Source of the DNA: Azoarcus_F sp036734105 | GTDB taxonomy: Bacteria > Pseudomonadota > Gammaproteobacteria > Burkholderiales > Rhodocyclaceae | Assembly: GCA_036734105.1 (NCBI GenBank) | Contig: DAIMZH010000005.1 | Location: 39,106-103,105, forward strand | Length of the DNA: 64,000 bases | Direction: 5' to 3' | In this document: piece after piece, positions 15,219 to 22,821 of the stretch | How positions within the stretch are numbered: the stretch's first letter is position 1 | Layout of the letters: the number at the start of each line of letters is the position of its first letter | Translations under genes and position numbers: made by a program | The notes under the pieces: generated by a model | Database searches by the model: none | The model's input: only the letters and a program-made list of their open reading frames with translations | Told to the model about the DNA's origin: nothing

Positions 15219-17812
15219 CAATGAGACTCCTGCCTGGCGAGGCGTTTGAGCACATAGAGCTGTTCCAGCGCTTCGCGCGGCGACAGCTCGTCCGGGTCAA
15301 GCCCGATCAGGGCGGTCAAGGCCGGGTGTGACAGGCTGGTCGGCTCCGGCTCCGGCAGATTGGCAAACAGATCGCCCTGTGGCCCGGCGCTGATCTCGCG
15401 GTTCTCAAGTGCTCTCAGGCGGCGTCGTGCATCGCGGATCACGGCGGCAGGCACCCCGGCCAGCGCGGCCACCTCTATCCCGTAGCTCTGGCTTGCCGGT
15501 CCTTCTTCAATGGCGTGCAGAAACACGATGCGATGGGCATGCTCAACTGCGTCCAGGTGCACATTGGCGCACTCGGGATAATCACTGTTGAGCCGGGTCA
15601 GTTCAAAATAGTGAGTGGCAAACAGCGTCAGACACCGGTTCTTGTCCAGCAGATGGCGGGCAATCGCCAGCGCCAGCGCCAGCCCGTCGAAGGTGGAGGT
15701 GCCACGGCCAATCTCGTCCATCAACACCAGGCTGTTGGCGGTGGCCCCATGCAGAATGGCGGCGGCTTCGGTCATCTCCACCATGAAGGTGGAGCGCCCC
15801 GAGGCCAGATCATCCGATGCGCCAATTCGCGTATAAATGCCGTCCAGCGGACCTATGCTGGCACGGTCAGCCGGGACATAAGAGCCGATGTGGGCGAGCA
15901 GGGCGATCAGCGCGATCTGCCGCATGTAAGTCGATTTGCCGCCCATGTTGGGGCCGGTAATCATCAGCATGCGACGTGTCGGGGCGAGCATGCAGTCGTT
16001 GGCGATGAAGTTTTCCACCTGCCGCTCAACTACCGGATGGCGACCGCCTTCAATCTCCAGCCCGGGCCGTGCAACAAACACCGGGCGCACATAGCCATGT
16101 CGCAAGGCGGCGTCGGCAAAGGCACCCAGCGCGTCCAGCGTGGCCACCGCGCGGGCAATACGCTGCAGCGTCGGAATGTCGGCTGCGAGGGTATCCAGCA
16201 AGGCCTCGTACAGCAGCTTCTCGCGTGCCAGCGCCCGCTCCTGGGCCGACAAGGCCTTGTCCTCAAAGCTTTTCAGTTCCGGCGTGATGTAACGCTCGAC
16301 GTTCTTCAGCGTCTGCCGCCGGCGGTAGTCTTCCGGCACCTTGTCGGCGTGCGTGCGGCTCACCTCGATGTAGAACCCATGCACCCGGTTGAACTCCACC
16401 TTGAGCGTGGAAATGCCGCTGCGGGTTCGCTCGCGTGCCTCCAACTCCAGCAGAAAAGCGCCGCAGTTGTCCTGAATGCCGCGCAGCTCGTCAAGCTCGG
16501 CGTCGTATCCGCTGGCCATTACACCGCCGTCACGCAGCACCACCGAAGGCTCTTCGGCAATCGACTGCTGCAACAGCGCCGACAAGGTCTGCGGCACCTG
16601 GGCATCGGCAAGCAGACCCAGCAGCAGGGCAGAGGCATTATCAGCGGCCAGTGCGCCAAGCTGTGGCAGACGGGCAAGGCTGTCGCGCAGCGAAGACAGA
16701 TCACGCGGGCGGGCGCTGCGCAAGGCAACACGTGCCGATATCCGCTCGATGTCGGCCACTCCGCGCAGACATTCCCGCAGTGCGCCCAGGGCGCGGCCAT
16801 CACCATCGCCCATCAGCTCTGCCACCACCTGGTGACGCTCTGCCGCTACGTGGGTGTCGCGCAGCGGGTGATGCAAGGCCTTGCGCAGCCAGCGCGAACC
16901 CATGCTGGTAACGCAGCTATCGAGCAGCGACAGCAGGGTGGGGGATGCCTCGCCGCGCAGGGTTTCAGTCAGCTCCAGGTTGCGGCGGGTGGCCGCATCC
17001 AGCCGCAAAAAAGCGTTCTCGTTTTCGACTCGCAGGCTGGTGATGTGCGACAAGGTCTGCTGCTGCGTGCCGCGTGCGTAGTCGTACAAGGCACCTGCCG
17101 CCGCAACCGCCAGCGACAAGCCCTCGGCCCCGAAGCCGGCCAGATCGCGGGTGCCGAAATGACCGGTCAGCAAACGCCGCCCTGTGACCTCGTCAAATTG
17201 CCAGTCGGCCAGCTTGCGCAGCACTGGCGACAACTGTTCGACCAAGGGCAGGCTCAAACCCTCCGGCGCCAGCACCTCGGCCGGTCGTAGCCGCTCGAAC
17301 TGGCTTTGCAGTTGCTCCGAATCACATTCGGTCAGCGCCAGATCGCCATTGGCAAGGTTCAGCCACGCCATGCCCAGCTTGCCGCGTTGCAGCGTCAGCG
17401 CCAGCAGCAAGGCATCGCGCCGGTCATCCAGCAAGGCCGCGTCGGTCAGCGTGCCCGGCGTGACGATGCGCGACACCGCACGCTCCATCGGCCCCTTGCC
17501 CGCGCCCGGTTCGCCAACCTGTTCGGCAATCACCACGGATTCGCCCAGCTTGACCAGACGGGCCAGATATTGCTCCACCGCGTGATAAGGCACCCCTGCC
17601 ATCTTGATCGGGCTGCCGCCAGACTGCCCACGGGTGGTCAGCGTGATATCAAGCAAACGCGCAGCCTTCTCGGCATCGTCAAAAAAGAGCTCGTAAAAGT
17701 CCCCCATGCGATAAAACAGCAAGGTGTCCGGGTGCTGAGCCTTCAGCGCCAGATATTGCTGCATCATCGGGGTGTGAGCGCTTGAGTCCTTGATATCCGG
17801 GCCTGACTTCAT
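15218..17812 (-). CDS. mutS: DNA mismatch repair protein MutS
   Basis: MutS recognises mismatches and starts methyl-directed repair. The 864 residues cover domain I with the mismatch-wedge region DTLLFYRMGDFYELFFDDA, the connector and lever, the clamp with VEFNRVHGFYIEVSRTHADK, and the ATPase. The ATPase has Walker A ITGPNMGGKSTYMRQ, Walker B LVLMDEIGRGTSTFDGLALA and the His of FATHYFELT. ATG 17812 (MKSGPDIKDSSAHTP) is preferred; the frame remains open to 17902, but the extra residues do not look like MutS. The ribosome site is weak. A long open frame on the opposite strand (15515-17290) is a codon-bias shadow. Confidence 0.95.
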   Translation of the reverse strand: MKSGPDIKDSSAHTPMMQQYLALKAQHPDTLLFYRMGDFYELFFDDAEKAARLLDITLTTRGQSGGSPIKMAGVPYHAVEQYLARLVKLGESVVIAEQVGEPGAGKGPMERAVSRIVTPGTLTDAALLDDRRDALLLALTLQRGKLGMAWLNLANGDLALTECDSEQLQSQFERLRPAEVLAPEGLSLPLVEQLSPVLRKLADWQFDEVTGRRLLTGHFGTRDLAGFGAEGLSLAVAAAGALYDYARGTQQQTLSHITSLRVENENAFLRLDAATRRNLELTETLRGEASPTLLSLLDSCVTSMGSRWLRKALHHPLRDTHVAAERHQVVAELMGDGDGRALGALRECLRGVADIERISARVALRSARPRDLSSLRDSLARLPQLGALAADNASALLLGLLADAQVPQTLSALLQQSIAEEPSVVLRDGGVMASGYDAELDELRGIQDNCGAFLLELEARERTRSGISTLKVEFNRVHGFYIEVSRTHADKVPEDYRRRQTLKNVERYITPELKSFEDKALSAQERALAREKLLYEALLDTLAADIPTLQRIARAVATLDALGAFADAALRHGYVRPVFVARPGLEIEGGRHPVVERQVENFIANDCMLAPTRRMLMITGPNMGGKSTYMRQIALIALLAHIGSYVPADRASIGPLDGIYTRIGASDDLASGRSTFMVEMTEAAAILHGATANSLVLMDEIGRGTSTFDGLALALAIARHLLDKNRCLTLFATHYFELTRLNSDYPECANVHLDAVEHAHRIVFLHAIEEGPASQSYGIEVAALAGVPAAVIRDARRRLRALENREISAGPQGDLFANLPEPEPTSLSHPALTALIGLDPDELSPREALEQLYVLKRLARQESH

Positions 17813-17975
17813 GTTTTTCAGCTTATCAGCTCTATTCGTGTTTGCAATGTGTTGCGAAAGCTCGCGGGAAAACGCGCAGATCGGCGGTCGATGGCTAGCC
17901 ATGCTGTTTAGCCCGCGACTCCAACAAAGAGGGGTGCGCGGCGATTGTACTTGATCGTGAAACTGACTCGGGTTT

Positions 17976-18035
17976 GAAACCTCGCCCTTCAGGGCGAAGC
18001 GAAGGCAGGAACCCCGGGCTTAAGGCCGAGGTTTC
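17976..18035. repeat. nested inverted repeats, possible transposon-end relic
   Basis: GAAACCTCG (17976-17984) and CGAGGTTTC (18027-18035) are exact inverted copies. Between them lie a GCCCT/AGGGC hairpin and an imperfect ACCCCGGGCTTAAGGCC palindrome. Such stacked GC hairpins resemble ends of IS200/IS605-family elements. No transposase or TnpB gene is present, so this is a suggestion only. Confidence 0.35.
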
Positions 18036-18086
18036 GGCAGAAGCGTTTTTGGGAGGGGACGCAAACCCCATCCAAATCCTGTCACA

Positions 18087-18111
18087 GCAACAGGCCTGAA
18101 GGCCTGTTGCT
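18087..18111. terminator. perfect 11-bp hairpin
   Basis: AGCAACAGGCC (18087-18096, first base at 18086/18087) pairs with GGCCTGTTGCT (18101-18111) around a TGAA loop. No U-tract follows on either strand, so it may be a transposon remnant or a transcript-end structure rather than an intrinsic terminator. Confidence 0.4.
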
Positions 18112-18117
18112 AATCAC

Positions 18118-18395
18118 TTGCTGTCAGTTGTCACCTATGCCGAGCTGCGAGCCGGGTTGAAGATACAAGAACGCAAGGGCGACCACGACGAGAAAGGGCT
18201 TGCCCTGCTGGAGCAAGGTATCCCGCTGCAGCCTTTCACCGAAGCTGACGCCGGGCAGTCAGGCATGCTGCATGCCGCCACGCATGACCGCCGCCGCGAC
18301 CCGCTCGACCGGCGTCATCGCAGTCGGACGAGCTCCCCGACTACCCTGGCCTGCAACTGGAGCACTGGGGCGCTCAGTCGCCATCAAGTGAGTGA
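18118..18395 (+). pseudogene. VapC-like PIN-domain toxin relic
   Basis: One frame reads LSVVTYAELRAGLKIQ and GLALLEQGIPLQPFTEADA, which match the middle of VapC-type toxins (usual pattern SVVT-AELR-G, then a proline-flanked LPF/LPL segment). After a frame change the sequence reads ELPDYPGLQLEHWGAQ and stops at 18393-18395. This is the typical VapC ending, where a PGL(R/Q)LE-W segment closes the protein. The N-terminus with the first catalytic Asp is missing, as is the central segment with the later acidic residues. The gene is therefore truncated and frameshifted, and no partner antitoxin is seen upstream. Confidence 0.65.
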
Positions 18396-18525
18396 CACCG
18401 CAAATCGCATGGTGTCGGCACTCAAACAACCCGTGCGGATCATGCTGCTCGGCTCTTATTCACTTGGTGAAGCTACCAAGGGTTCCGACATCGATCTACT
18501 CGTGGTCCAATCAGCCCCGCTCAAA
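18396..18525 (+). pseudogene. nucleotidyltransferase (MNT/MntA-like) fragment
   Basis: Right after the VapC relic the plus strand reads VSALKQPVRIMLLGSYSLGE and EATKGSDIDLLVVQS. This is the signature of minimal nucleotidyltransferase domains (GS...G-x-D-x-D), usually seen in MntA-type antitoxins paired with HEPN toxins. Only about 45 residues remain. The frame then runs into antisense suhB sequence, so the 3' part has been lost at or near the suhB stop codon. No start codon or ribosome site is evident. Confidence 0.6.
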
Positions 18526-19332
18526 TCACGCTTCGACGCCGGCTGGGCGGTGGCTCTGGATGATGGGCAGAATCTGGGCGAAGATCTTGGGGGTGCCGGC
18601 GACCAGGTTGCCGGTTTCAAGGTAGGTCGCTTCGCCAGCCAGATCGCTGACCAGGCCACCGGCCTCTTGTATCAACAGCGCCCCGGCCGCCATGTCCCAG
18701 GCTTGCAGGCCGTACTCCCAGAAGCCGTCGAAGCGACCGCAGGCGACATAGGCCAGGTCGAGCGACGCAGCGCCTGGGCGACGGATGCCAGCAGTCTTTT
18801 GGGTGAGCTCGCGGAAGGCGCCAAGATAGGCTTCGACGTTGTCGAACTCGCGAAACGGAAAACCAGTGCCTATAAGAGATTCGGACAGGCGGATGCGACG
18901 GGAAACCCGGATGCGGCGCTCGTTCAGGAAGGCGCCAGCGCCTTTGCTCGCGGTGAATAGTTCGTTGCGACAGGGGTCAAACACCACCGCTTGATCAAGC
19001 ACGCCGTTTTTCAGCAGCGCGATGGAGATCGCATATTGCGGGAAGCCGTGCAGAAAATTGGTGGTGCCGTCCAGCGGGTCGATGATCCACTGGAACTCGG
19101 ACGATGCGGTGGGGGAGGAGGCGCCGGACTCCTCTGCTAGAATGTCGTGCGTCGGGTAGGCATCACGCAACACCTCTATGATGGCGGCTTCTGCGGCCTT
19201 GTCGACCTCGCTGACGAAGTCGTTGGGCGCCTTGGTCTGAACCGAAATCAGATCGAGCTGACCGGAGGCACGGCTGATGATGGAAGCGGCGCGTCGCGCG
19301 GCCTTGACGGCGATGTTGAGGCTGGGATGCAT
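18526..19332 (-). CDS. suhB: inositol-1-monophosphatase SuhB
   Basis: This is an inositol-phosphatase family enzyme. In E. coli SuhB also joins the rRNA antitermination complex with NusA/B/G. The 268 residues (267 in E. coli) have LAEESGASSP with the metal-binding Glu, WIIDPLDGTTNFLHGFPQYA with both metal-binding Asp residues, and GLQAWDMAAGALLIQEAGG near the end. ATG 19332 (MHPSLNIAVKAARRAAS) matches the family start; the frame extends upstream to 19554 into the divergent gene. The last residues (SHRPAGVEA) abut the nucleotidyltransferase relic. It is divergent from trmJ, a neighbour also found in E. coli. Confidence 0.94.
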   Translation of the reverse strand: MHPSLNIAVKAARRAASIISRASGQLDLISVQTKAPNDFVSEVDKAAEAAIIEVLRDAYPTHDILAEESGASSPTASSEFQWIIDPLDGTTNFLHGFPQYAISIALLKNGVLDQAVVFDPCRNELFTASKGAGAFLNERRIRVSRRIRLSESLIGTGFPFREFDNVEAYLGAFRELTQKTAGIRRPGAASLDLAYVACGRFDGFWEYGLQAWDMAAGALLIQEAGGLVSDLAGEATYLETGNLVAGTPKIFAQILPIIQSHRPAGVEA

Positions 19333-19494
19333 GAGAAATCCGGAAAGCTTGTGTTGGGCCGGGCGAGATTCGCGCAGGCCGTTGGAAGAACCCTTAATTT
19401 TAACCTTAATCCGGTCGAACGCGGCGACTCCGTCTCGTGTTCCGTCTGGATGATCTTGCGCTTGACTCTGGCGCCGTTCATTTCTGGTGAGATC

Positions 19495-20223
19495 ATGAAT
19501 CAAACTGAAGACATTCTGAACCGGATTCGCGTGGTGCTGGTGCGCACCAGTCACCCTGGCAATATTGGTGCAGCCGCGCGTGCGATGAAGACCATGGGCT
19601 TGAGCAAGTTGTATCTGGTGTCGCCGCTGAGCTTTCCTGATCCGGTTGCCGAGGCGCGTGCGTCGGGTGCGGGCGACGTGCTGAACAGCGCGGTGGTGGT
19701 GGCGTCGCTGCAGCAGGCGTTGGCAGGCACCGTCTATTCCGCAGCGCTGACTGCACGCAAGCGGGAGTGGGCAGCCCCGGCAGCTTATGTGCGGGAGGCG
19801 CTGCCCGATCTGGTGGCTGCGGCAGGCGAGGGTGAGGTGGCGCTGGTGTTCGGCGCAGAGACCAGCGGTCTGACCAACGATGAGGTGTTGCTGTGTTCGC
19901 GGCCGGTGACGATTCCTGCCAATCCGGTTTATTCATCCTTGAATCTCGGTGCTGCCGTGCAGTTGTTGTGCTACGAGTGCCGTATTGCGGCGACGCTTGC
20001 GCCCCCCTTGACTGATGCGCCGCGTGTGCTGGCGACTGCCGACGAGGTGGAAGGCTTTTACCAGCATCTGGATGAGGCCATGACGCGTAGCGGATTTTAC
20101 AAACCCGACAACCCGGGGCGCCTGCATGCGCGCGTCCGGCGCTTGTTTGCTCGTGCGCGCCTGGAGCGCGAAGAGGTCAATATTCTTCGCGGCATTCTGG
20201 GTGCACTCGAACGCAAAACCTGA
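19495..20223 (+). CDS. trmJ: tRNA (cytidine/uridine-2'-O-)-methyltransferase TrmJ
   Basis: TrmJ methylates the 2'-O of nucleotide 32 in several tRNAs. The 242 residues form a SpoU/SPOUT methyltransferase: VVLVRTSHPGNIGAAARAMK (motif 1), EVALVFGAETSGLTNDEVL (motif 2) and IPANPVYSSLNLGAAVQLLC (motif 3). A C-terminal helical extension (LARARLEREEVNILRGIL) follows, as in E. coli TrmJ. ATG 19495 gives the family length. The suhB-trmJ-cysE-iscR neighbourhood is conserved in many proteobacteria. Confidence 0.94.
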   Translation: MNQTEDILNRIRVVLVRTSHPGNIGAAARAMKTMGLSKLYLVSPLSFPDPVAEARASGAGDVLNSAVVVASLQQALAGTVYSAALTARKREWAAPAAYVREALPDLVAAAGEGEVALVFGAETSGLTNDEVLLCSRPVTIPANPVYSSLNLGAAVQLLCYECRIAATLAPPLTDAPRVLATADEVEGFYQHLDEAMTRSGFYKPDNPGRLHARVRRLFARARLEREEVNILRGILGALERKT

Positions 20224-20262
20224 TTAAAATAGTCGGAAATAAAAACAGACGGAGTGCCAAGC

Positions 20263-21030
20263 ATGTTCAGCCGATTGCGTGAAGACCTTGCCAGTGTTCG
20301 TGAGCGCGACCCTGCCGCTCGCTCGACCTGGGAAGTGCTCACCTGTTACCCGGGCGTGCACGCATTGATGATGCATCGGCTCGCGCATGCGGCCTGGCAG
20401 CGCAAGCTCTTCTGGCTCGGTCGGTTCATCAGTCACATCGGACGGTTTCTGACCGGCATCGAGATTCACCCCGGCGCCTTGGTCGGGCGCAGGGTGTTCA
20501 TTGATCACGGCATGGGGGTGGTGATTGGAGAGACCGCAGAGATCGGCGACGACAGCACCATTTATCAAGGGGTAACGCTGGGCGGAACCTCTTTATACCG
20601 TGGTGCCAAGCGACACCCCACGCTTGGCAAGGGGGTCGTCATTGGGGCCGGAGCCAAGGTGTTGGGTGGCTTTGTGGTGGGCGAAGGTGCACGCGTCGGC
20701 TCCAACGCGGTGGTGGTAAAGCCCGTGCCTGCCGGCATGACCGCGGTAGGTAATCCGGCACGCCTGATCAGCCCTGATAAGTCGGCAGATCGCAACGAAG
20801 AGCGCGAACGCAAGGCAGAGCAGATGGGGTTCTCTGCGTACGGAGTGACGCGAGACATGGACGACCCCTTGGCCAAGGCCTTGCATGGCTTGCTGGATCA
20901 CGCCGTCGAGACCGATCGCAGGCTCAAGGTGGTGATTGACCGGCTTGAAAAGGCGGGCATTCCCTTCGACGAAAGCGTTGATAAGTCGGATCAGTTTGAT
21001 GCAGGAAAGCTGTCGCGCATGGTGGATTGA
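20263..21030 (+). CDS. cysE: serine O-acetyltransferase
   Basis: CysE makes O-acetylserine from serine and acetyl-CoA, the carbon skeleton of cysteine. The 255 residues have an N-terminal helical part (MFSRLREDLASVRERDPAAR) and a left-handed beta-helix of hexapeptide repeats with IEIHPGALVGRRVFIDHGMG, the catalytic His/Asp region, and GVTLGGTSLYRGAKRHPTLG. A long C-terminal tail follows. GGAG lies eight bases before ATG 20263. Its place just before the isc operon fits supply of cysteine as the sulfur donor for Fe-S assembly. Confidence 0.94.
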   Translation: MFSRLREDLASVRERDPAARSTWEVLTCYPGVHALMMHRLAHAAWQRKLFWLGRFISHIGRFLTGIEIHPGALVGRRVFIDHGMGVVIGETAEIGDDSTIYQGVTLGGTSLYRGAKRHPTLGKGVVIGAGAKVLGGFVVGEGARVGSNAVVVKPVPAGMTAVGNPARLISPDKSADRNEERERKAEQMGFSAYGVTRDMDDPLAKALHGLLDHAVETDRRLKVVIDRLEKAGIPFDESVDKSDQFDAGKLSRMVD

Positions 21031-21057
21031 GTCTCTTGCATTAACCGCTCACAGTAG

Positions 21058-21086
21058 TTGACCGTTTTTGTCGGGTTACGTATAGT
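21058..21086 (+). promoter_or_regulatory. sigma-70 promoter of the isc operon
   Basis: TTGACC (21058-21063), a 17-base spacer and TATAGT (21081-21086) give a near-consensus promoter with a predicted start near 21093, about 50 bases before iscR. Confidence 0.75.
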
Positions 21087-21106
21087 TGAGTGAAATGTTC
21101 GGGTAT
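21082..21106 (+). promoter_or_regulatory. IscR type 1 operator
   Basis: These 25 bases begin ATAGTTGAGT and end TTCGGGTAT. By my count they agree with the recalled E. coli type 1 consensus (ATASYYGACT, RWWWY, AGTCRRSTAT) at 22 of 25 positions. The site covers the -10 box and transcription start, so [2Fe-2S]-IscR bound here should repress its own operon. Confidence 0.75.
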
Positions 21107-21142
21107 TAACAAAACGTCGATTTTCGGCGCAGGGGCGACACC

Positions 21143-21625
21143 ATGAGACTGACCACCAAGGGTAGATTTGCTGTAACGGCCATGATTGATCTGGCTGCAC
21201 GCGAGGCCGATGGGCCGGTGACTCTGGCTGGCATCGCGGAGCGACAGGGGATATCCCTTTCCTATCTGGAACAATTGTTTGGCAAGCTGCGCCGCTACAA
21301 GCTTGTCAGCAGCGTGCGTGGCCCCGGTGGCGGCTACAGGCTGGCGCGTGAGCTTGACGAGATCACGGTGGCAGACATCATCATCGCGGTGGATGAACCG
21401 CTCGATGCCACGCAGTGTGGTGGCAAGCAGAACTGCCACGACGAACAGCGTTGCATGACGCACGATCTGTGGGCCAATCTCAACAAACGCATGTACGAAT
21501 ATCTCGATTCAGTGTCGCTGGGTGCGCTGGTCAGGCAGCAAATCAAGCCGGATGCCGACATGAACGTCATCACGGATGTGCGCAGGCGTGCCACCATCAT
21601 GCTCCGTCAGGGCGTGACTGCCTGA
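21143..21625 (+). CDS. iscR: Fe-S cluster-sensing regulator IscR
   Basis: IscR is an Rrf2-family winged-helix regulator that represses the isc operon when it carries a [2Fe-2S] cluster. The 160 residues start MRLTTKGRFAVTAMIDLA. They keep the recognition helix (SLSYLEQLFGKLRRYKLV) and the three cluster cysteines Cys92, Cys98 and Cys104 in QCGGKQNCHDEQRCMTHDLW at the same spacing as E. coli. It heads the operon and is preceded by its own probable operator at 21082-21106. Confidence 0.96.
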   Translation: MRLTTKGRFAVTAMIDLAAREADGPVTLAGIAERQGISLSYLEQLFGKLRRYKLVSSVRGPGGGYRLARELDEITVADIIIAVDEPLDATQCGGKQNCHDEQRCMTHDLWANLNKRMYEYLDSVSLGALVRQQIKPDADMNVITDVRRRATIMLRQGVTA

Positions 21626-21637
21626 GGTGGGTGAGCC

Positions 21638-22792
21638 ATGTTTGCGCCAACCTATCTTGACTGGAATGCCAGCACGCCATTGCACCCGGCAGCGCTTGAG
21701 GCAATGTTGCCTTGGCTCGGCCAGCGCTATGGCAATGCGTCCAGTCGTCATGACTACGGCCGACAAGCCCGCGCAGCAATTGACGAGGCGCGTGGACGGG
21801 TGGCGGCAGCCGTTGGCGCACATGCCAGCGAAGTGGTTTTTACCAGCGGTGGGTCGGAGTCGAACAATTCATTCGTCAAGGGTGCGGCAGGTTTTCTGAA
21901 GCCCTCGATGATTGCCATCAGCGCCATTGAGCATCCTTGTGTGCGTGAGCCTGCCTTGCAGTTGCGGCGGGCGGGGTGGTCGGTCAGGGAAGTGACGGTT
22001 GATCACGATGGTCTGATTGATGCTCAGGATTGGCAGCAGGTTTTGAATGACAAGCCGGCCATTGTGTCGATCATGTTGGCCAACAACGAGAGCGGTGTGG
22101 TGCAGGATATCGCCACCCTGGCTGCTCAGGCGAAACGTGCGGGCGCGCTGATACACACCGATGCGGTGCAGGCGCTAGGCAAACTGCCACTTGATTTTCG
22201 TGCGCTTGGCGTGCATGGCATGTCCTTGTCTGCGCACAAGATTGGCGGGCCGATTGGGGCTGGAGCCTTGGTGCTGGACAAGCGGGTGGAGTTGTTGCCG
22301 GTGATTGCTGGTGGTGGTCAGGAGCGTGGTTTGCGCTCTGGCACCGAGAACGTCGCTGCGATTGTCGGCTTTGGCGTGGCCGCCGAGCTGGCTGCGGGGA
22401 GCGTGGTCCGGCATCGTGCGCGGCTTGCTGCTTTGCGTGACTTTCTTGAGGTGCAATTGCGGACGAGAGGTGCAACGGTATTCTCGATTGGCGCTGCGCG
22501 TCTGCCCAACACCAGCTTCTTCGCGGTGCCCGGGCTGGATGGTGAGACGCTGGTAGGCAAGCTCGACAGGGCGGGGTTTGCGTGTGCCAGTGGGTCGGCT
22601 TGTTCCAGTGCCAACCCTGAGCCGTCGCATACCCTGCTGGCCATGGGCGTCGCGCGCGATGTTGCGCGCAGTGCGGTGCGTGTCAGCCTTGGGCATGCTA
22701 CCAACGAACAGGATGTACAGAATTTTGTGGCTGCATTCGACGCGGTTACAGGTGATCTCAAGAAACAGGCTGCCATGGCAGCCACCGTGTAA
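21638..22792 (+). CDS. second cysteine desulfurase (NifS/IscS-like)
   Basis: This PLP-dependent cysteine desulfurase of 384 residues is inserted between iscR and iscS. It has the catalytic lysine Lys201 in SLSAHKIGGPIG, the PLP-contact TDAVQALGK, and a loop cysteine (Cys322) in ASGSACSSANPEPSHTL, so it should be active. Unlike the next gene's product it lacks the C-terminal tail that in IscS docks IscU, and it is clearly diverged. It may serve another acceptor, be a paralogue with a NifS-type role, or simply provide extra sulfur. Spacing to iscR is 12 bases. Confidence 0.88.
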   Translation: MFAPTYLDWNASTPLHPAALEAMLPWLGQRYGNASSRHDYGRQARAAIDEARGRVAAAVGAHASEVVFTSGGSESNNSFVKGAAGFLKPSMIAISAIEHPCVREPALQLRRAGWSVREVTVDHDGLIDAQDWQQVLNDKPAIVSIMLANNESGVVQDIATLAAQAKRAGALIHTDAVQALGKLPLDFRALGVHGMSLSAHKIGGPIGAGALVLDKRVELLPVIAGGGQERGLRSGTENVAAIVGFGVAAELAAGSVVRHRARLAALRDFLEVQLRTRGATVFSIGAARLPNTSFFAVPGLDGETLVGKLDRAGFACASGSACSSANPEPSHTLLAMGVARDVARSAVRVSLGHATNEQDVQNFVAAFDAVTGDLKKQAAMAATV

Positions 22793-22821
22793 CAGACAGT
22801 AAAGGCTTACGGAGAGCGAGC

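Larger units (their letters stand above)
17813..18117. other. gene-free stretch upstream of mutS with inverted repeats
   Basis: No gene is seen in these 305 bases. They must hold the mutS promoter (minus strand). They also carry the nested inverted repeats at 17976-18035 and a perfect hairpin at 18087-18111. The nearby relics at 18118-18525 suggest that the whole stretch is debris of past insertions. Confidence 0.6.

Noticed and set aside
15515..17290. Open frame of 591 codons on the plus strand
   Set aside because: It lies wholly antisense to mutS, which has all expected motifs. The protein is His/Gln/Arg-rich with no domain and reflects codon bias on the opposite strand.
17976..18111. A TnpB-associated guide RNA
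   Set aside because: No tnpB or transposase gene is present and the hairpins are short; only a relic can be argued.
18118..18960. A 280-codon intact gene on the plus strand
   Set aside because: Its first part is frameshifted VapC debris, its middle a nucleotidyltransferase fragment, and its last 145 codons are antisense suhB.
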